Made by a program: the position numbers and the translations under genes | The notes under the pieces: model-generated | Databases searched by the model: none | What the model saw: the letters and a program-made list of their open reading frames with translations, nothing else | Told to the model about the DNA's origin: nothing | NCBI RefSeq assembly: GCF_024166365.1 | Contig: NC_064838.1 | Coordinates: 75,842,001-75,906,000 of the forward strand | Direction: 5' to 3' | From: Elephas maximus indicus | Lineage: Eukaryota > Chordata > Mammalia > Proboscidea > Elephantidae | DNA length: 64,000 nt | Shown: positions 9,216 to 21,156 of the stretch, in pieces | How positions within the stretch are numbered: position 1 is the stretch's first letter | How the letters are laid out: each line of letters begins with the position of its first letter

Positions 9216-10197
9216 ATGGGACACAGTAACAATGTAACAGAATTTGTCCTCCTGGGGCTCACGCAGGATCCTGTTGGCCAAAAATTGTTAATTGTTATGT
9301 TTTTGTTCATTTACATTGTCTCAATGGTGGGCAACCTGCTCATTGTCTCGTTGTTGTCAGCCCCTCCCTGGGCTCCCCCATGTACTTCTTTCTTGCCTAT
9401 CTGTCACTCATGGATGCTGTTTATTCTGCCGCCATTTCGCCCAAAATGATTCTAGACTTACTCTGTGATAAAAAGACTATTTGCTTCCCAGCTTGCATGG
9501 GCCAGCTCTTTATAATGCACTCATTTGGTGGCGCTGAGATCTTTCTTCTGGTGGCAATGGCCTATGATCGCTATGTGGCCATCTGTAAGCCACTGCATTA
9601 CTTAACCATCATGAATCGACAGGTTTGCATTTTGTTGCTAGTGGTGGCCTGGGTTGGAGGATTTTTGCACTCTGTGATCCAACTTCTCTTTGTGCACAGA
9701 CTCCCCTTCTGTGGCCCCAATGTCATTGATCACTTCATGTGTGACCTGTACCCATTATTGGAACTTGCTTGCTCTGAAACCTATTTTATAGGGCTCACTG
9801 TTGTTGCCAATGATGGAGCCATCTGTATGGTAATTTTTATCCTTCTACTAATCTCCTATGGGGCCATCCTAAAGTTCCTGAAGACTTTCAGTCAGGAGGG
9901 AAGGCGCAAAGCCCTGTCTACTTGCAGCTCCCATATCACAGTGGTTGTCCTCTTCTTTGTTCCTGTATTTTCATGTATGTTAGACCTGTTTCCAACTTTC
10001 CCGTTGACAAATCTATGACTGTGGTTTATACAATTATTCCTCCCATGTTGAATCCTTTGATATACACTTTGAGAAACTCTGAGATGAAAAATGTTATGGA
10101 AAAAACCTGGAGTGGAAAGTTAACCACGTATAGAATAAGAATTTGGGTCCACACTGAAAATATCATTGCTAATTCTAAAACAAGAAATAGGCAATAA
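9216..10197 (+). pseudogene. Olfactory receptor B1 (OR4A-like) pseudogene
   Basis: A full-length OR exon that is no longer in one frame. It starts [10 protein letters not shown], as in the intact B2, with the N-linked glycosylation sequon NVT near residue 6. Transmembrane helix 1 (MVGN) is followed by a 4-bp loss near 9,345-9,352 relative to B2, which shifts the frame at the end of TM1. The second frame carries [25 protein letters not shown] and [10 protein letters not shown] 1-bp loss near 9,961, in the TM6 FFVPC region, shifts it again. The third frame carries [12 protein letters not shown] and an extended tail ending KTRNRQ. All OR family hallmarks remain, so the gene died fairly recently, and two frameshifts make it a pseudogene. 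An AATAAA lies about 80 bp beyond the stop. Confidence 0.92.
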
Positions 10198-11448
10198 ACG
10201 ATCACAATGAACAATAAAGTCAATTCAATGGATTCTCTAGGAATACTTCCCTTTATTGACGCAGACATCCAAAATGTAGAATAAATTATCTTTGACATTA
10301 GAATGAAAGTAATAGAGACATTCTGGAGGTTGGATAAAAGCCATAAGTATTTTTCCTGTTATAATTAAAAATAAAACTAAGCTAACATTGTAATTTTATT
10401 TTTCTCAGAATATACTGAAACAGGGCTTAGAAAAAAATCATTTCCTTTTAAAGATAGGAAAAAAAAGTTACTTTAAAAAATTTTCTATCATTCAAATTAA
10501 TGAAAAAACAATTTGCCCAGTTCTTAGAACAAATTTTTGAGACCAAGGGTGTGGTTTTAAGACTTTACTGTTCATTATTGTATGAGCACAACAGCTTTTT
10601 TTAGCTCCACTGTGCATTTTGTGTTTAAGATTACTTCTGTTCCTCTGGGGAATGTCTACATATTTACAATTCTGCCTATTTTAGTGGGACATGAAATTGT
10701 GTTTGGTTTGAGACACCATCAGTGAGCAATTTTGTAGATGGGATGTCATTGATGAAGAAAACTCAATCTAGTTCTTGATTAGAGGACAGATACTACTCTT
10801 TCACTTTGTATTTGAAAATAACAGTAATCTAGGTTATAAACTTTTATGTTTTCCTCATTAGTTATTATGTGCATTTTTTGTAATTCTTAAAATATTAGAG
10901 GTTCTGATTTTATCGCCATGAAATTGAAGATATGGAAAGAAATGTGTTATTTTCCATAAGCAGCATGTTCCCTAAAAGTTGTATTAAACTAAAATACATT
11001 TTTTTTTTTACATAGAGACTTAGAAATCATTTGTTTTGGTAAAAACAAAATTTTGTTTTTCAATTTTATGTGAAAAAAATAAGTTTTTCTCAGTCTACAG
11101 TCCACCCAGGAATATCCCAAAACCAGAAAGCAGAAAGAACTTTCTCAGTGTAATATGGAACATTATCTATGCTTAACAAGAGTTTACTTTTCTAACTAAA
11201 AGAAAGATTTTAGAACTTTTCTTATTTTTAGATTTTAGTTTGTACTTTTTCATGTATATCTGGCAACATGCAATTATTTATAAATCTCAGAGCCTCTTAC
11301 CTAGAATATTATTGATATCGTTGAAACTACCTGATTGCACTCCTCTGATGCCATTTCTTCACCCCTCCTCAGAAGTAACCCCAATCCTAATTTTTAAATC
11401 ATAGTTTAAAATAGTTGAACTATGTATGTGTGTATCCTTAAAGAATAT
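10198..11448. other. 3' flank of OR B1, no gene
   Basis: AT-rich, collinear with 38,050-39,271 and 52,719-53,954. It holds poly-A signals near the OR stop but no coding frame with a recognisable product. It ends at TATGTGTGTATCCTTAAA, the point where the three units part company. Confidence 0.65.
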
Positions 11449-14400
11449 TGTTTAGGTTTTCTTATTCCAGTAGTTTCCTTAAGGAATATTCGGCGTTGTT
11501 TGTGTGTAGAATCATATCATCTGTGAACAGGAATCATTTTACCAATTCCTTTTCAATTTGGGTGCCATTATTTCTTTTTCTTGCCTTATTGCTTTAGCTA
11601 GGACTTCCAGCACAAGGTTAAATAGGAGTGATGATGATAAGGGCCTCCATGTCTTGTTTGTGTTCTCAGGGGGAATGCTTTCAGCCTGTATCCATTGACA
11701 ATGATGCTGGTTTCTGGTTTTATATAGATGTTCCTCAAATTTCACTACTATTCCTATTTTACTGAGGGTTTTTTTTAATCAGGAATAAGTGTTGGGCATT
11801 ATCAGTTGTCAACTGGCATTATCATGAGATTTTTTTCTTTCGTTCTTTTTGTATGATGGATTATGTTGATTGATTTTCTAATGTCGAACCATCCTTGTAT
11901 ACATAGTATGAATCCCACTTGGTAGCGTTGTGTTACTTTTTTAATATGATGCTGAATTTTATTGGCTAGAATTTTGCTGAGCATTTTTGCTTTTATGTTT
12001 TATTTTTTATATTTGTGTGTTTTCCTGGCTTTGGTACCAGGGTTTTACTGGCTTTATAGAATGAATTTTGGGAGATTTCCTTCATTTCTTTGCTCTGAAA
12101 TAGTTTGAATAGTACTGGTGTGAGTTCTTCTCGAATACTTGGTAGAATTCTTCAGTGAAGCCGTCCAGGCCAGGGCTTTTAATTGTTGGGAGTTCTTTTT
12201 TTTTTTTTAACCCCATTCAATCTCTTCTCTTGTTATGCATTTTTCAGATTTTCTATCTCAGTTTTTGTTCATTTAGGTAGGTAGTGTGTTTCTAGAAATT
12301 TACCTCTTTCCTCTAGTTTCTCGAATTTGTTGGAGTACTATTTTTCGTAGTGTTCTGTTATGATCTTTATTTTAGCAAGGTCTGTTGTAATGTCTCTCTT
12401 CTCATCTTCTTTGGGTTATTTGTTTCCTCTCCTATTTTTCTTTTGTTAGTTTGTCCAGTGGTTTACTGAATTTTTTGATTGTTTCAAACAACAAAGTTTT
12501 GGTCTTGTTGATTCTTTCTGTTTTTTTTTTTTTCCAGATATTTCATTTATTTCTGCTCTAATCTTTGTTACTTCCTTTCTTCTGCTGACTGTGGCCTCTT
12601 TTTGTTATTTGCATACAGCTATCATTTTTATTTTGGTGTGTCCTTCTATTTTGATGTTTGCATTTATTGCTATAAATTGACCTCTGAACACTGCCTTTGC
12701 TGTGTCTCAAAGGCTTTGATATGATATCCTTACATTCTCATTTAATGCTAGGAATTTTTTGATTTCCTCTTTGATTTCTTCTATTAATCAGTGCTTTTCA
12801 AGCAAGATGTTATTCAGGTTTCATGTACTTAATTTTTTCCCTTGTTCTTCTTTTTGTTGATTTCTACTTCTATGGTGTTGTGATTAGACAGAATGTTTTG
12901 TATTATTTTAATATTTTGAATTTTATTGAGGGCATTTTTTGGCCTAAAATGTGGTCTATTCTGAAGAATGTTTCATGTGTGTTGTAAAAAATATTCACTT
13001 TGCTGCTCTTTGGTGGAGTGTTCTATATATGTCTCCGAGGTCAAGTTGGGTGATCATGGCCTTTAGATCTTCTGTATTTTTGCTGTGTTTCTTCCTAGAT
13101 GTTCTGTCTTTTATACAGTGGTGTGTTGAATCTTCCACTATTATTGTAGAACAGAGTATTTCTCTTCTCCATGCTCTTAGAGTTGGTTTTATGTATTTTG
13201 GAACCCTGTCATTGAGTGTATAGATATTTGATTGTCATCTTAATCATTGTATAATGTCCTCCCTTGTCTTTCTGTTCAATTTTGCCTTAAATTTTACCAG
13301 AGAGTAATATTACCAGTCCTACTCTTTTTTGGTTACTGTTTGCTTGATATATTTTTTCTGTCTTTTAATTTTCAGTATTTATGTGTTTTTGTCAATGTTA
13401 TGTCTCTTGTAGGCAGCATATTGATGAATCTTTTTTTTTTTTAATTCATTCTGCCACTCTCTGTCTCTTTATGTGTGCTTTTAAGCTATTTACATTCAGT
13501 GTAATTATTGATACATGGGTGTGAATTTATTGCTGTCATACTGTGCTTTTCTTCTGTGGTGCTGACGTTTTCTTTGTGCCTCTTACTTTCCCATGCCAAG
13601 TTCCTTTTGTTTGTGGAATTTCTTTTCTTCTTTTGTTATGGTAGATTTTGTGTTTACTCTTAATTATTTTTTTGTTTTTTTTATTTGGCTGGTTAGGTTT
13701 ATCAAGTTTCTTTGTGGTTTCCTTGAATTTTACCCTTATCTTCCTTAGTCTGAATCAGTTGTTTATTACTTGATATTGCTTTGAGTTCCTCTCCATCTGA
13801 AAGTTCTATGCTTACCCATTTATTCTCCTTTTTATTGTTTTGACATTGTCATCATTTATTGATTGACGTTTCTGTTTTACTTTCTGAGTCTAGCTTTATT
13901 TTAGTATTGAGAGTTTTTACCTAGGTTGGTATCTGGCTGATGCTTACCCATGTCCTAGACTCTGGTTTTTGTTTACTGTTGGTTCTCTAACAAAAGGTCT
14001 CCCTTTAATGTTTCTTGTAAGTTTGGTTTTTTTTTTTTTAGAATTCCATGAATTTCTTTTTATCTGGATAAGTACTAATTTTGCTATTTTATTGGAGAGT
14101 TTTGTAGGGTATATTATTCTTGGCTGTCAATTTTATATATATATATATGTCGCCCCATCAATTTCTTTTCTGCATTACTTTTGCCAAGTAATCATAGTTT
14201 AATCTTATTTTTCCCCTTTGTAAGCGACTTTTTGTTTTTTTCTAGAGCTGCTTTCAGGATTCTTTCTTTATCTTTGGTTTTGGCAAGTGTAGTAATGATA
14301 TATCACGGTAACTTCTTTTGGAGTCCATCTTATATAGGCTTCTTTGAGCTTACTGGATGATCACTTTTTCTTCTATCATGCTATTTTGGAAGTTTTCTGT

Positions 14401-15720
14401 CAGCACATCTTCAACAATCTTCTCTGTGTTTTCCACATTCTCCCCCTGTTCTGGAACTCCAATAACGTGCAAATTTTTCCTCTTGATTGTGTCCCACATA
14501 ATTCTTAATTTTTCTTCTTTGTCTTCTCTAATTTTTCCTCAAAGTGGTATCCATATATTTGTCTTCAATATCACTGATTCTGTCTTCCATTGTTTCAAAT
14601 TTGCTTCTTAAGCCCTCTATTAAGTTGTCTATTTCTGAAATTTTATTATCTTTCTGATTTCTAGTTGCCTTTTTCTCACGATTTCTGATTGTTTATTTAG
14701 TGTGATTGTTTTATTCTTGTATTATTTTCCTGAATTCTTCCATATTTTTGTCTGTGTTTTCCCTTTTTTAGGCTATGTTTTCTTTAGTTCTTTTTTTTTT
14801 TTTTTGATGATTTTGTGTATTTCTTTCCTTGTTTTTTTCTGTATCTCTTTCCTAATGCCTTGGAGAGCTCTAAATATTACTATTTTGAATTATCAGGTAG
14901 TTCCACTGCTTTTTCCTCTACCAGAACTTCATCTGATTTTTTATTTTGGTCACTTGCTGAAGCCCTCTTTTCCTGCTGTGTCTGAGACATTAGGGTCTTT
15001 TTTTCTTTATTTATTGATTGTATATTTGTTTGTTTCATCCTGTTTTTCTCTTTTGTTTTGATGTCATGATGGGTGGGCTGGACTTGCTTGCTGCTTGCTT
15101 GTTGTGATAACGATAGCTCTCACCACCTTGTCTGGTGGGCAGAGCAGCAACAGTCAGGGGAAGGCCACATCTTTCTACACTGATTTGGTGAGGTGGGTGA
15201 AGGTGGCCTGGGTGCATGCTATTTGCCTTCCAATATTGGTCCAGAGTTGTGGGAGCATTCACAGCTTCTCATCAGATGGGTGGGGGTTTCAAACGTGGTG
15301 TGGTCCAGGCTTACTTACCACCACTCAGCTGTTTGTCAATTGGTGGGAAGACATGTGCAATGGGAGTCTGTGGTGGAGGTGTGCCTGAGTATCAGGGATG
15401 CTATGGCCTTGGCAGCTGGGAGGGTGTCCAGATAGAATGTAGGAAGTAGCATATGGGGCAGAAGGGTGAGGTGTGGAAAAGCTTGTTTTTCTGGTTATAA
15501 AGTATTTTGCATCCTGTTGTGAGCTCCATGAAGTTCCTTCTGCCTTCTCTGCCTGGGGTCATTGTTGGCTATGCTTCGAGGTGGCAGCACTGTTCCATAT
15601 TAGTTGACAGGGGACCTCCACTTTATGTCTTTCCTAGTTCTCTGTTTTCTGTCAATATCTTCTTTCATTCAGTATTTGACCTGATACCTTATCCCTTCAT
15701 TTGATGGTTAAAGTTCCAGG
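11449..15720 (-). mobile_element. L1: Old LINE-1, 3' half missing, copy after unit 1
   Basis: A minus-strand L1 reading from its 5' UTR at the high-coordinate end down into the reverse transcriptase domain. The 5' UTR, relatively GC-rich, is about 14,990-15,720. ORF1 lies at about 13,900-14,985, a spacer at about 13,540-13,900, and ORF2 from about 13,535 downward through endonuclease and RT. The element stops just past the FADD box of RT (complement near 11,505-11,525, read as FTDDMI), so the rest of RT, the Cys-rich C-terminus and the 3' UTR are absent. Loss of the 3' side is unusual, because L1 copies normally lose the 5' side. Both ORFs are heavily interrupted. The same truncated element follows unit 3 at 53,955-58,318. 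Confidence 0.85.
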
Positions 15721-15829
15721 ATTGACATTTGTATCTGTTTTACTTAGTTTTTTGTGTCTTTTCCTCAGAGAGATGGCATGGTTCATCTGTCTAGGATGTA
15801 ATGTAGGCTGGATTCACATGATTCTTTTT
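15721..15829. other. Short unassigned sequence
   Basis: About 110 bp between the L1 5' end and an older L1 piece. No feature recognised. Confidence 0.4.
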
Positions 15830-16035
15830 TTAATATGCATATCAGTTGTTCGAATACCCATTCCTTGAAAGTCTTTCTCTTCTCTATTGAATTTAATGAA
15901 ACTTTGTTGAAAATACATGAGCATGTATGTGTGGTTCTATTTCTAGACTCTGTGTTCAATTTTGTTCAACTATTTGTCTAATTGTGCAACAGCATAACAG
16001 AGTATTAATTACATTTGTTTTGTAGTCCATGCAGA
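15830..16035 (-). mobile_element. L1: Ancient L1 fragment (ORF2 C-terminal part)
   Basis: The plus strand reads TTGTTGAAAATACATGAGC, ATGTGTGGTTCTATTTCTAG and CTATTTGTCTAATTG. These are the antisense signature of L1 ORF2 downstream of the RT domain, comparable to 60,390-60,500 in the younger L1. It is strongly diverged and has no open frame. Confidence 0.6.
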
Positions 16036-16829
16036 CCTATGTAGATAAGGTTTCTCCAGCAACCTTGTTAGAATCCTACAATGGCTACTCACGCCTCTCA
16101 GAGGGAGAAGACAGAAGCTGCCATGCTAGGTAAGGGCTATGCCCCCAAATGGCTCAATGTTCTGTCATATTCTAGAGATCAAGGCAACCATACAATTGTC
16201 CAGATTGATAAGGGTGAAGAAGTTGACTCCATATCTTTGGGCAGCATTAATATAACATGAAGAAAAGCATAAGATAGAAGATATTGTGTCCATCTTTAGA
16301 AATACAATTTATACCGGTTTACCTGTGGTCACAATAACACACATACTCACACAGGCAGGTACATTCATCCTCTTCATCAACATCTTATCTCACCATGGCA
16401 TCAGCTTGAAGTTCAAGAATTCAATTTCTAAATCCATATCAGGTATGGATGAGGCTCCTTGGATATAGTTCATTTCTTACAGCTCCTAAATTATTGTTTT
16501 TCTGTATTTAAAGATATATGAACTGGAGTCATGTTCTCTCTTTCACACACACAACATACAATGGGAGGGAATGCAAGATAACCAAAACAGACACTACTCT
16601 TCAAAAGAGTGGCAAGCGAAAGGCTACGGTGCTTACTGTAGTCAGTTGAACTACATCAATTTATTTCAAACAATAGCCCAGCTTTTATTCTTAAAATAAA
16701 ACCTACTTTGTCATATTAGATTTTTTAAATATATGGCTGTATTTGAATTGGTAAATAATACTTGAGAAATTTTGTGGCTATGTTGATGAATTTTTACAAA
16801 ACCTCATAACTCCTTTTTTCATCTTTGCT
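16036..16829. other. Unassigned sequence inside old L1 territory, no gene
   Basis: About 800 bp lying between two L1 pieces of the same orientation and compatible order, so it may be an insertion into one ancient L1. Nothing in it is recognisable to me. The 60-codon frame at 16286-16468 has no support. Confidence 0.4.
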
Positions 16830-17755
16830 TAAGAGTTATACTGTTACACAAAATGAGTTTGAAAGTATTTTAATTTTCTTTTGTCCCAAAAGTATCTTTT
16901 GCTGAAATGGTGAGTAGAATTCATTGATAAAGCTATATGTGAATAGATTTTTTTTTGGAGGGAGGAGATATTAAAGTGTCATTTAATTTAACAGGCATCA
17001 TGTTATTATGTTTTTTAATTTTGTATATTTGTGTTCAGAAAGTTGTATTTTTCAAAGTTTTCCTCCACTTCTTTTCAGTTGGCAAAAACATTGGCATGTA
17101 TTCGTTTATAATATCCTTTTATTTTCCTTTTAGAATATACAGAATGTGCCGTGATGGCACTTTTTTCTCTAGCAAATCTGTTTGTTTTCCTCTTTTTTTT
17201 TAAATCCATTTTGCTAGACACATTCATTTTATTAGTCTTGTCAAAAAGCAACTCCTAGTTTTATATATTTTCTCTACTTTTAGATTAATTTCTATGTTAA
17301 TGATTTTTCTTTTATATTAACTGTTTCAATTCTACAATATTCTCTGGGTTAATTTTACTCTTTCCTTTCTAACTTCTTGAGATAGAAGCTAGTTCATTTT
17401 TTAATATCTTTCCTATTTTCTAATATTGACAATTAAAGATATATATTTCTCTGTAAGCACTATCTAAGCTGCATCCAATGAATTTTAGTTTTTTTACTGT
17501 ATTACTGTACACAATATATTCTAATTTTCATTGTGATTTTTTCTTTGATCCATAACTTATTAAGAACTGTGTCGTTTAATTTGTAAATGATTGGGGAGTG
17601 TATAGTTACTTGTTTATTCAAATTTTCTAGCTGAATGTTAATATTATCATACATATTTCCATATAATATAAGTCCTCTGAAATGTACTGCAGCTTGTTTT
17701 GTGCTAGAATATTGTCTATTTTGGTGAATGTTCCATGAGGACTTTGTCATAAATA
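16830..17755 (-). mobile_element. L1: Ancient L1 fragment (ORF2 endonuclease to early RT)
   Basis: The plus strand gives the antisense of L1 ORF2: GTAGAATTCATTGATAAAGC near 16,915, TCTGTAAGCACTATCTAAGC near 17,450, TTTGATCCATAACTTATTA near 17,545 and TTGGTGAATGTTCCATGAGG near 17,720. All are standard L1 landmarks in order. It is much more diverged than the L1s at 21,157 and 58,319. Together with 15,830-16,035 it probably forms one element. Confidence 0.65.
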
Positions 17756-18944
17756 AAATAGTCCCACATTTCCTTTCTCTTCTCTATTGCCATACCATCA
17801 CCTTACTTTTGTCTTCATTGATTTACTATAATTTTTTTGTTTTTATAAAGCTTTAGACTCCGATGATCACTACCCAGCATTTTATTCTACAAAGTATAAC
17901 TTCTTACTTTAGAATTATTATAGGAACTTTGCACTAAGTTTTATAATCAGATTTAATGTTGAGATAATTGTATATAATTCTTGCAGTATAAATTACAGTA
18001 AATTTTAATCATTTCCTTAAAATGAATTCCAAAATGAAATGTATATCTATAATTATATTCCAGTCTAGAAATATTTATTTCTAAAAATTGCTTCAGAATG
18101 AAATATAGTAATTGTTAATTTAAGCACACTTTAATGGGTATTGGCAAGCAAAATTGTATGAAATGTTTAAAAAAAATTGAGGTACATGTTTTGACTTGTA
18201 AATAGAACACTTCTGTGATTTTTGACAATAGGCATTGATTACACAGGAAAATTAGGCAGTGGGGAACCATCGATGTATGTAACAATTTTCATTTCTGTCA
18301 AGACTGAGCTGCCTGAAGGAGAACTGGGATATGCCACAGAATCCTTCAGCATACATTTCGAAGTGTAATTAAGGTGGTTTGCGGGCTGATAGTAACAAAG
18401 ATCTAAAAGAACTGTGACCTTAACAAGGTAGAGTTTTGATTTTCTGTTTATGAAAGAAATACAGAGTAAGTTGACTGAATTGAGTCCCAAAAGCTTATGG
18501 ACACCGAATTCTTCTACTTAGTAATTATTAACTCTTGATTTCCATGTTATTATTATTTTTTAATTTCTTCATTTTGTATACTGAGCCAAAGATACATCAT
18601 TTTAATAATTTCTGCATGTACATTTCAGTGACATTGGTTACATTATTCAAATTGTGCCACCATTTTGCTAGTTACCTTACCACATTATTCTACCATCATT
18701 ATCTTAAACTAACTGCTGCCTAAGTTTCCTATACAATGTTTTGAGTTGCCATTTCTAAATTTAATCTCACAAAGATAATTCTTTAAAAGAGTAGAATGCT
18801 CAGAGCAGAGGTAATTTACTAATTAAAATAATCTATTTTTTAGTTCAAAGAAGACTTCAGGGGATAGTTTTGGTTTAAGATTTAAAACTTTAAGATTATC
18901 TCTGGGAAAAATTTTCTTGTGCTCATGCATGTAATTTGAGTTTT
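17756..18944. other. Unassigned AT-rich sequence, no gene
   Basis: About 1.2 kb with no recognised repeat. Frames at 18239-18490 (minus) and 18535-18723 (plus) are short and without motifs. Confidence 0.45.
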
Positions 18945-19350
18945 TCTGCATCAACAATGAACATACTAAAGAGGAAACAAAGAAAAAAAAACTCCCTTTT
19001 ACAATATCATCTAAAACAATATAATCCCTAGGAATAATCTTAGAAAGACTTGTGTAGAAAATGGTGCAAAAGGTACTAAAATTGATTAAAGATGACTTAA
19101 ATAAATGGAAGAACATTTCAGGCTCATGGGTTGGAAGACTCAGTATTGTCAAGATGTCAATACTACGTAAAGCAATTTATAAATTCAAGGAAGTTCCTCC
19201 CCCCCAAAATTCCAACAGCTTTCTTTACAAAAATGGAAAAATCAATCCTCAAATGTGCATGGAACTGCCAAGGGCTCTTAATTGCTTAAGCATCTTGAAA
19301 AGGAACAGAGTAGAAGGACTCTCAACTTCTAATCTCTTGACTTCCATTCT
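18945..19350 (+). mobile_element. L1: Old L1 fragment, plus strand (ORF2 after RT)
   Basis: Encodes a recognisable L1 ORF2 stretch: [20 protein letters not shown], then [13 protein letters not shown], corresponding to the thumb-side segment that reads [20 protein letters not shown] in the minus-strand L1 at 58,319-64,000. It is opposite in orientation to all other L1s in the window and truncated at both ends. Confidence 0.75.
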
Positions 19351-19929
19351 TGTGGTATGATTGTGATCACAGGATGGCTGTTGGAGCTCTGAACATTTTA
19401 TCTGAGATCTAGAGAAACACCAAACAGGAAGGTAAAACGGAGTTTGGCTTCCAATTGAATCATCTCACTTCCTGTATGTCTCACTTAATGACTTTAACTT
19501 GTATCTTATAGGCCACATTAATTTTCAAAGAATGCTGGGAAATTTAATTTTTTTTTAAACCTGGGACTATTGAGTTCCCTGGAAATATAAGGTATAACAC
19601 TAAGGTGGTGTGAGCAGAAAATACAAAGAAGGCAACCAGAACTCTGCAATTCCTACAAATTTTCATTCTCTTTATGACTATTTCCAAGCGATAGAATTTC
19701 CTCCTCCCACAGAAATAGAGTTCCTTGAAGCTTTTTGTAAAAAGAAACAGTTGGTAGTGTTTTCCTCAGAAAGGGCTGTGTGATAAGACTTAGAATTCCT
19801 AGATTTTCAAGCTACTCCTTTAATTTTTTTTATTCTTCCTTTATTTTCATGTTCAATACAGATTTTACCAGTTTGCCTGTCTGAAAACTCTTTTCATGAA
19901 AAACTCAAGACTCTTACTGCTAGTGTGAA
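19351..19929. other. Unassigned intergenic sequence, possible old repeat
   Basis: Contains GAATGCTGGGAAATTTAAT near 19,530, reminiscent of a widespread old mammalian repeat that I cannot name with confidence. No coding signal. Confidence 0.35.
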
Positions 19930-20345
19930 ATATTAGTTTCCTCGGGTTGCGATAAGAAAATTCTGCAAAATAGGTGGCTTTAAACAACAGAAAGTTAGTC
20001 TCAGTTCTGGAGGCAGAGGTTCAGCATCAGGGTATCAACTGTGTTGATTCTTTCTGAGGCTTTGATGCAGATCTGTTCTACTCCTCTCCTAGCTCCTAAT
20101 AGCTCCAGGAAATCCTGAGTTTCTACTGCAGCATCACATGGCGTCCTTCATCTCTCTCTCTTTGTCTGTGTGTATCTTCTCTTTTATAAGATCACCAGTG
20201 TGACCCACCCTACTCCAGTGAAATCTCATATTAATCTAACTGATAACATCTTCATAGAATCTATTTACAAACAGAGTCACATTCATAAGTACAGGGGTTT
20301 GAACTTCAACTTATGTTTGTGAGGGACACAATCCAATCCGTAACA
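19930..20345 (-). mobile_element. ERVL-MaLR type LTR fossil (solo)
   Basis: Read on the minus strand, it begins TGTTACGGATTGGATTGTGT and ends in the complement of GTTCTGGAGGCAGAGG plus GGTGGCTTTAAACAACAG. This is the layout of MST/MLT-class MaLR long terminal repeats. No internal region is attached, so it is a solo LTR. It is strongly diverged, consistent with an insertion early in placental evolution, and is not functional as a virus-like element. Confidence 0.65.
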
Positions 20346-21156
20346 GGTGAGAACCCGGCTTTATATGTATTTGAATTAAACTTTCAATGATTTGTTCTGA
20401 AATCAGTATTCTTGGTCCAGTGGGAGGGAGTTCAGATGTCATCTGATAGGTATAACTTAAAATTACACATTTGAAGGGTTTGCCTATTTTGGAGGTCATG
20501 ATTTAAAAAAAGAGAATTTCTACACATTTAAATTCTCCCCAATCAGGTTATACTTTTGGGATTTTTTTCCCCTGAAGACCGGGGTCTGTAAATCCTATTT
20601 TACATGGGTGATTATTCTTGTAGCATCTCTGGAGATGCAGACTCTACTCTCCGAATTATGATTAAGGTCCCAAAGAATTTAATGATGGAAGTGTCGCCCT
20701 TTGAGATGCATCAATTAAATGACTCAACAATATTTTTTGTACTTCAAATGTAAATAAAATGTCCAAAGGTTCTTACATTACCCCAGAGAGTGCTTACCTA
20801 TGTGAGTATTTACATGACTGGTTGTTTTAGGAATTGAAATGTTGGAGCCAAAGTGTAATGAAATATTAAAATGAAATTATTCTCCATCCCTCATGCATAC
20901 CAAAGTTTAACTATGTTGTAAGAAGTCAGGCCAGTATAACAGATTGAGCATCAAAATGTTGTAAGGGCTACTTCACTTCTAAACCACAAAATGCAAAATG
21001 TTTCTCTAAACTATTCACAGTTCTCTCTTCCACAACATTTACTTTTTATTTTTTTAACCTCATACGACTTTTGTAACATTTGATTTTTTAGAACAAATTA
21101 TGCCAGGATTGGGGTTTTTGACTCTCTTTGCTTATAATGAAGATTCGGAATTTTTT
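20346..21156. other. Unassigned intergenic sequence, no gene
   Basis: About 800 bp of AT-rich sequence with no recognised feature; a 62-codon minus frame at 20311-20499 partly overlaps the LTR and is chance. Confidence 0.45.

Larger units (their letters stand above)
1..11448. repeat. Segmental duplication unit 1 (left end outside window)
   Basis: This is the first of three collinear copies of an OR-bearing segment. The order is OR A1, AfroSINE, AfroSINE with an older RTE scrap, AfroSINE, polypyrimidine tract, MIR, L2-like tail, OR B1. The A stop to B start distance is 9,092 bp here and 9,089 bp in unit 2, showing almost perfect collinearity. Noncoding parts match unit 3 more closely than unit 2, for example around 7,680-7,780 and 8,100-8,290. 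Homology to unit 2 stops near 11,448, where an L1 begins. Confidence 0.9.

Noticed and set aside
9062-9310. Minus-strand frames opposite the starts of OR B1, B2 and B3
   Set aside because: They overlap the OR exon and its 5' flank on the wrong strand, and their length varies between units.
15095-15449. Three overlapping Trp/Gly-rich plus-strand frames
   Set aside because: They lie in the GC-richer 5' UTR of the old minus-strand L1 and look like chance frames.
18239-18490. An 83-codon minus frame in unassigned sequence
   Set aside because: No motif, no conserved copy in the window and unremarkable length for AT-rich DNA.
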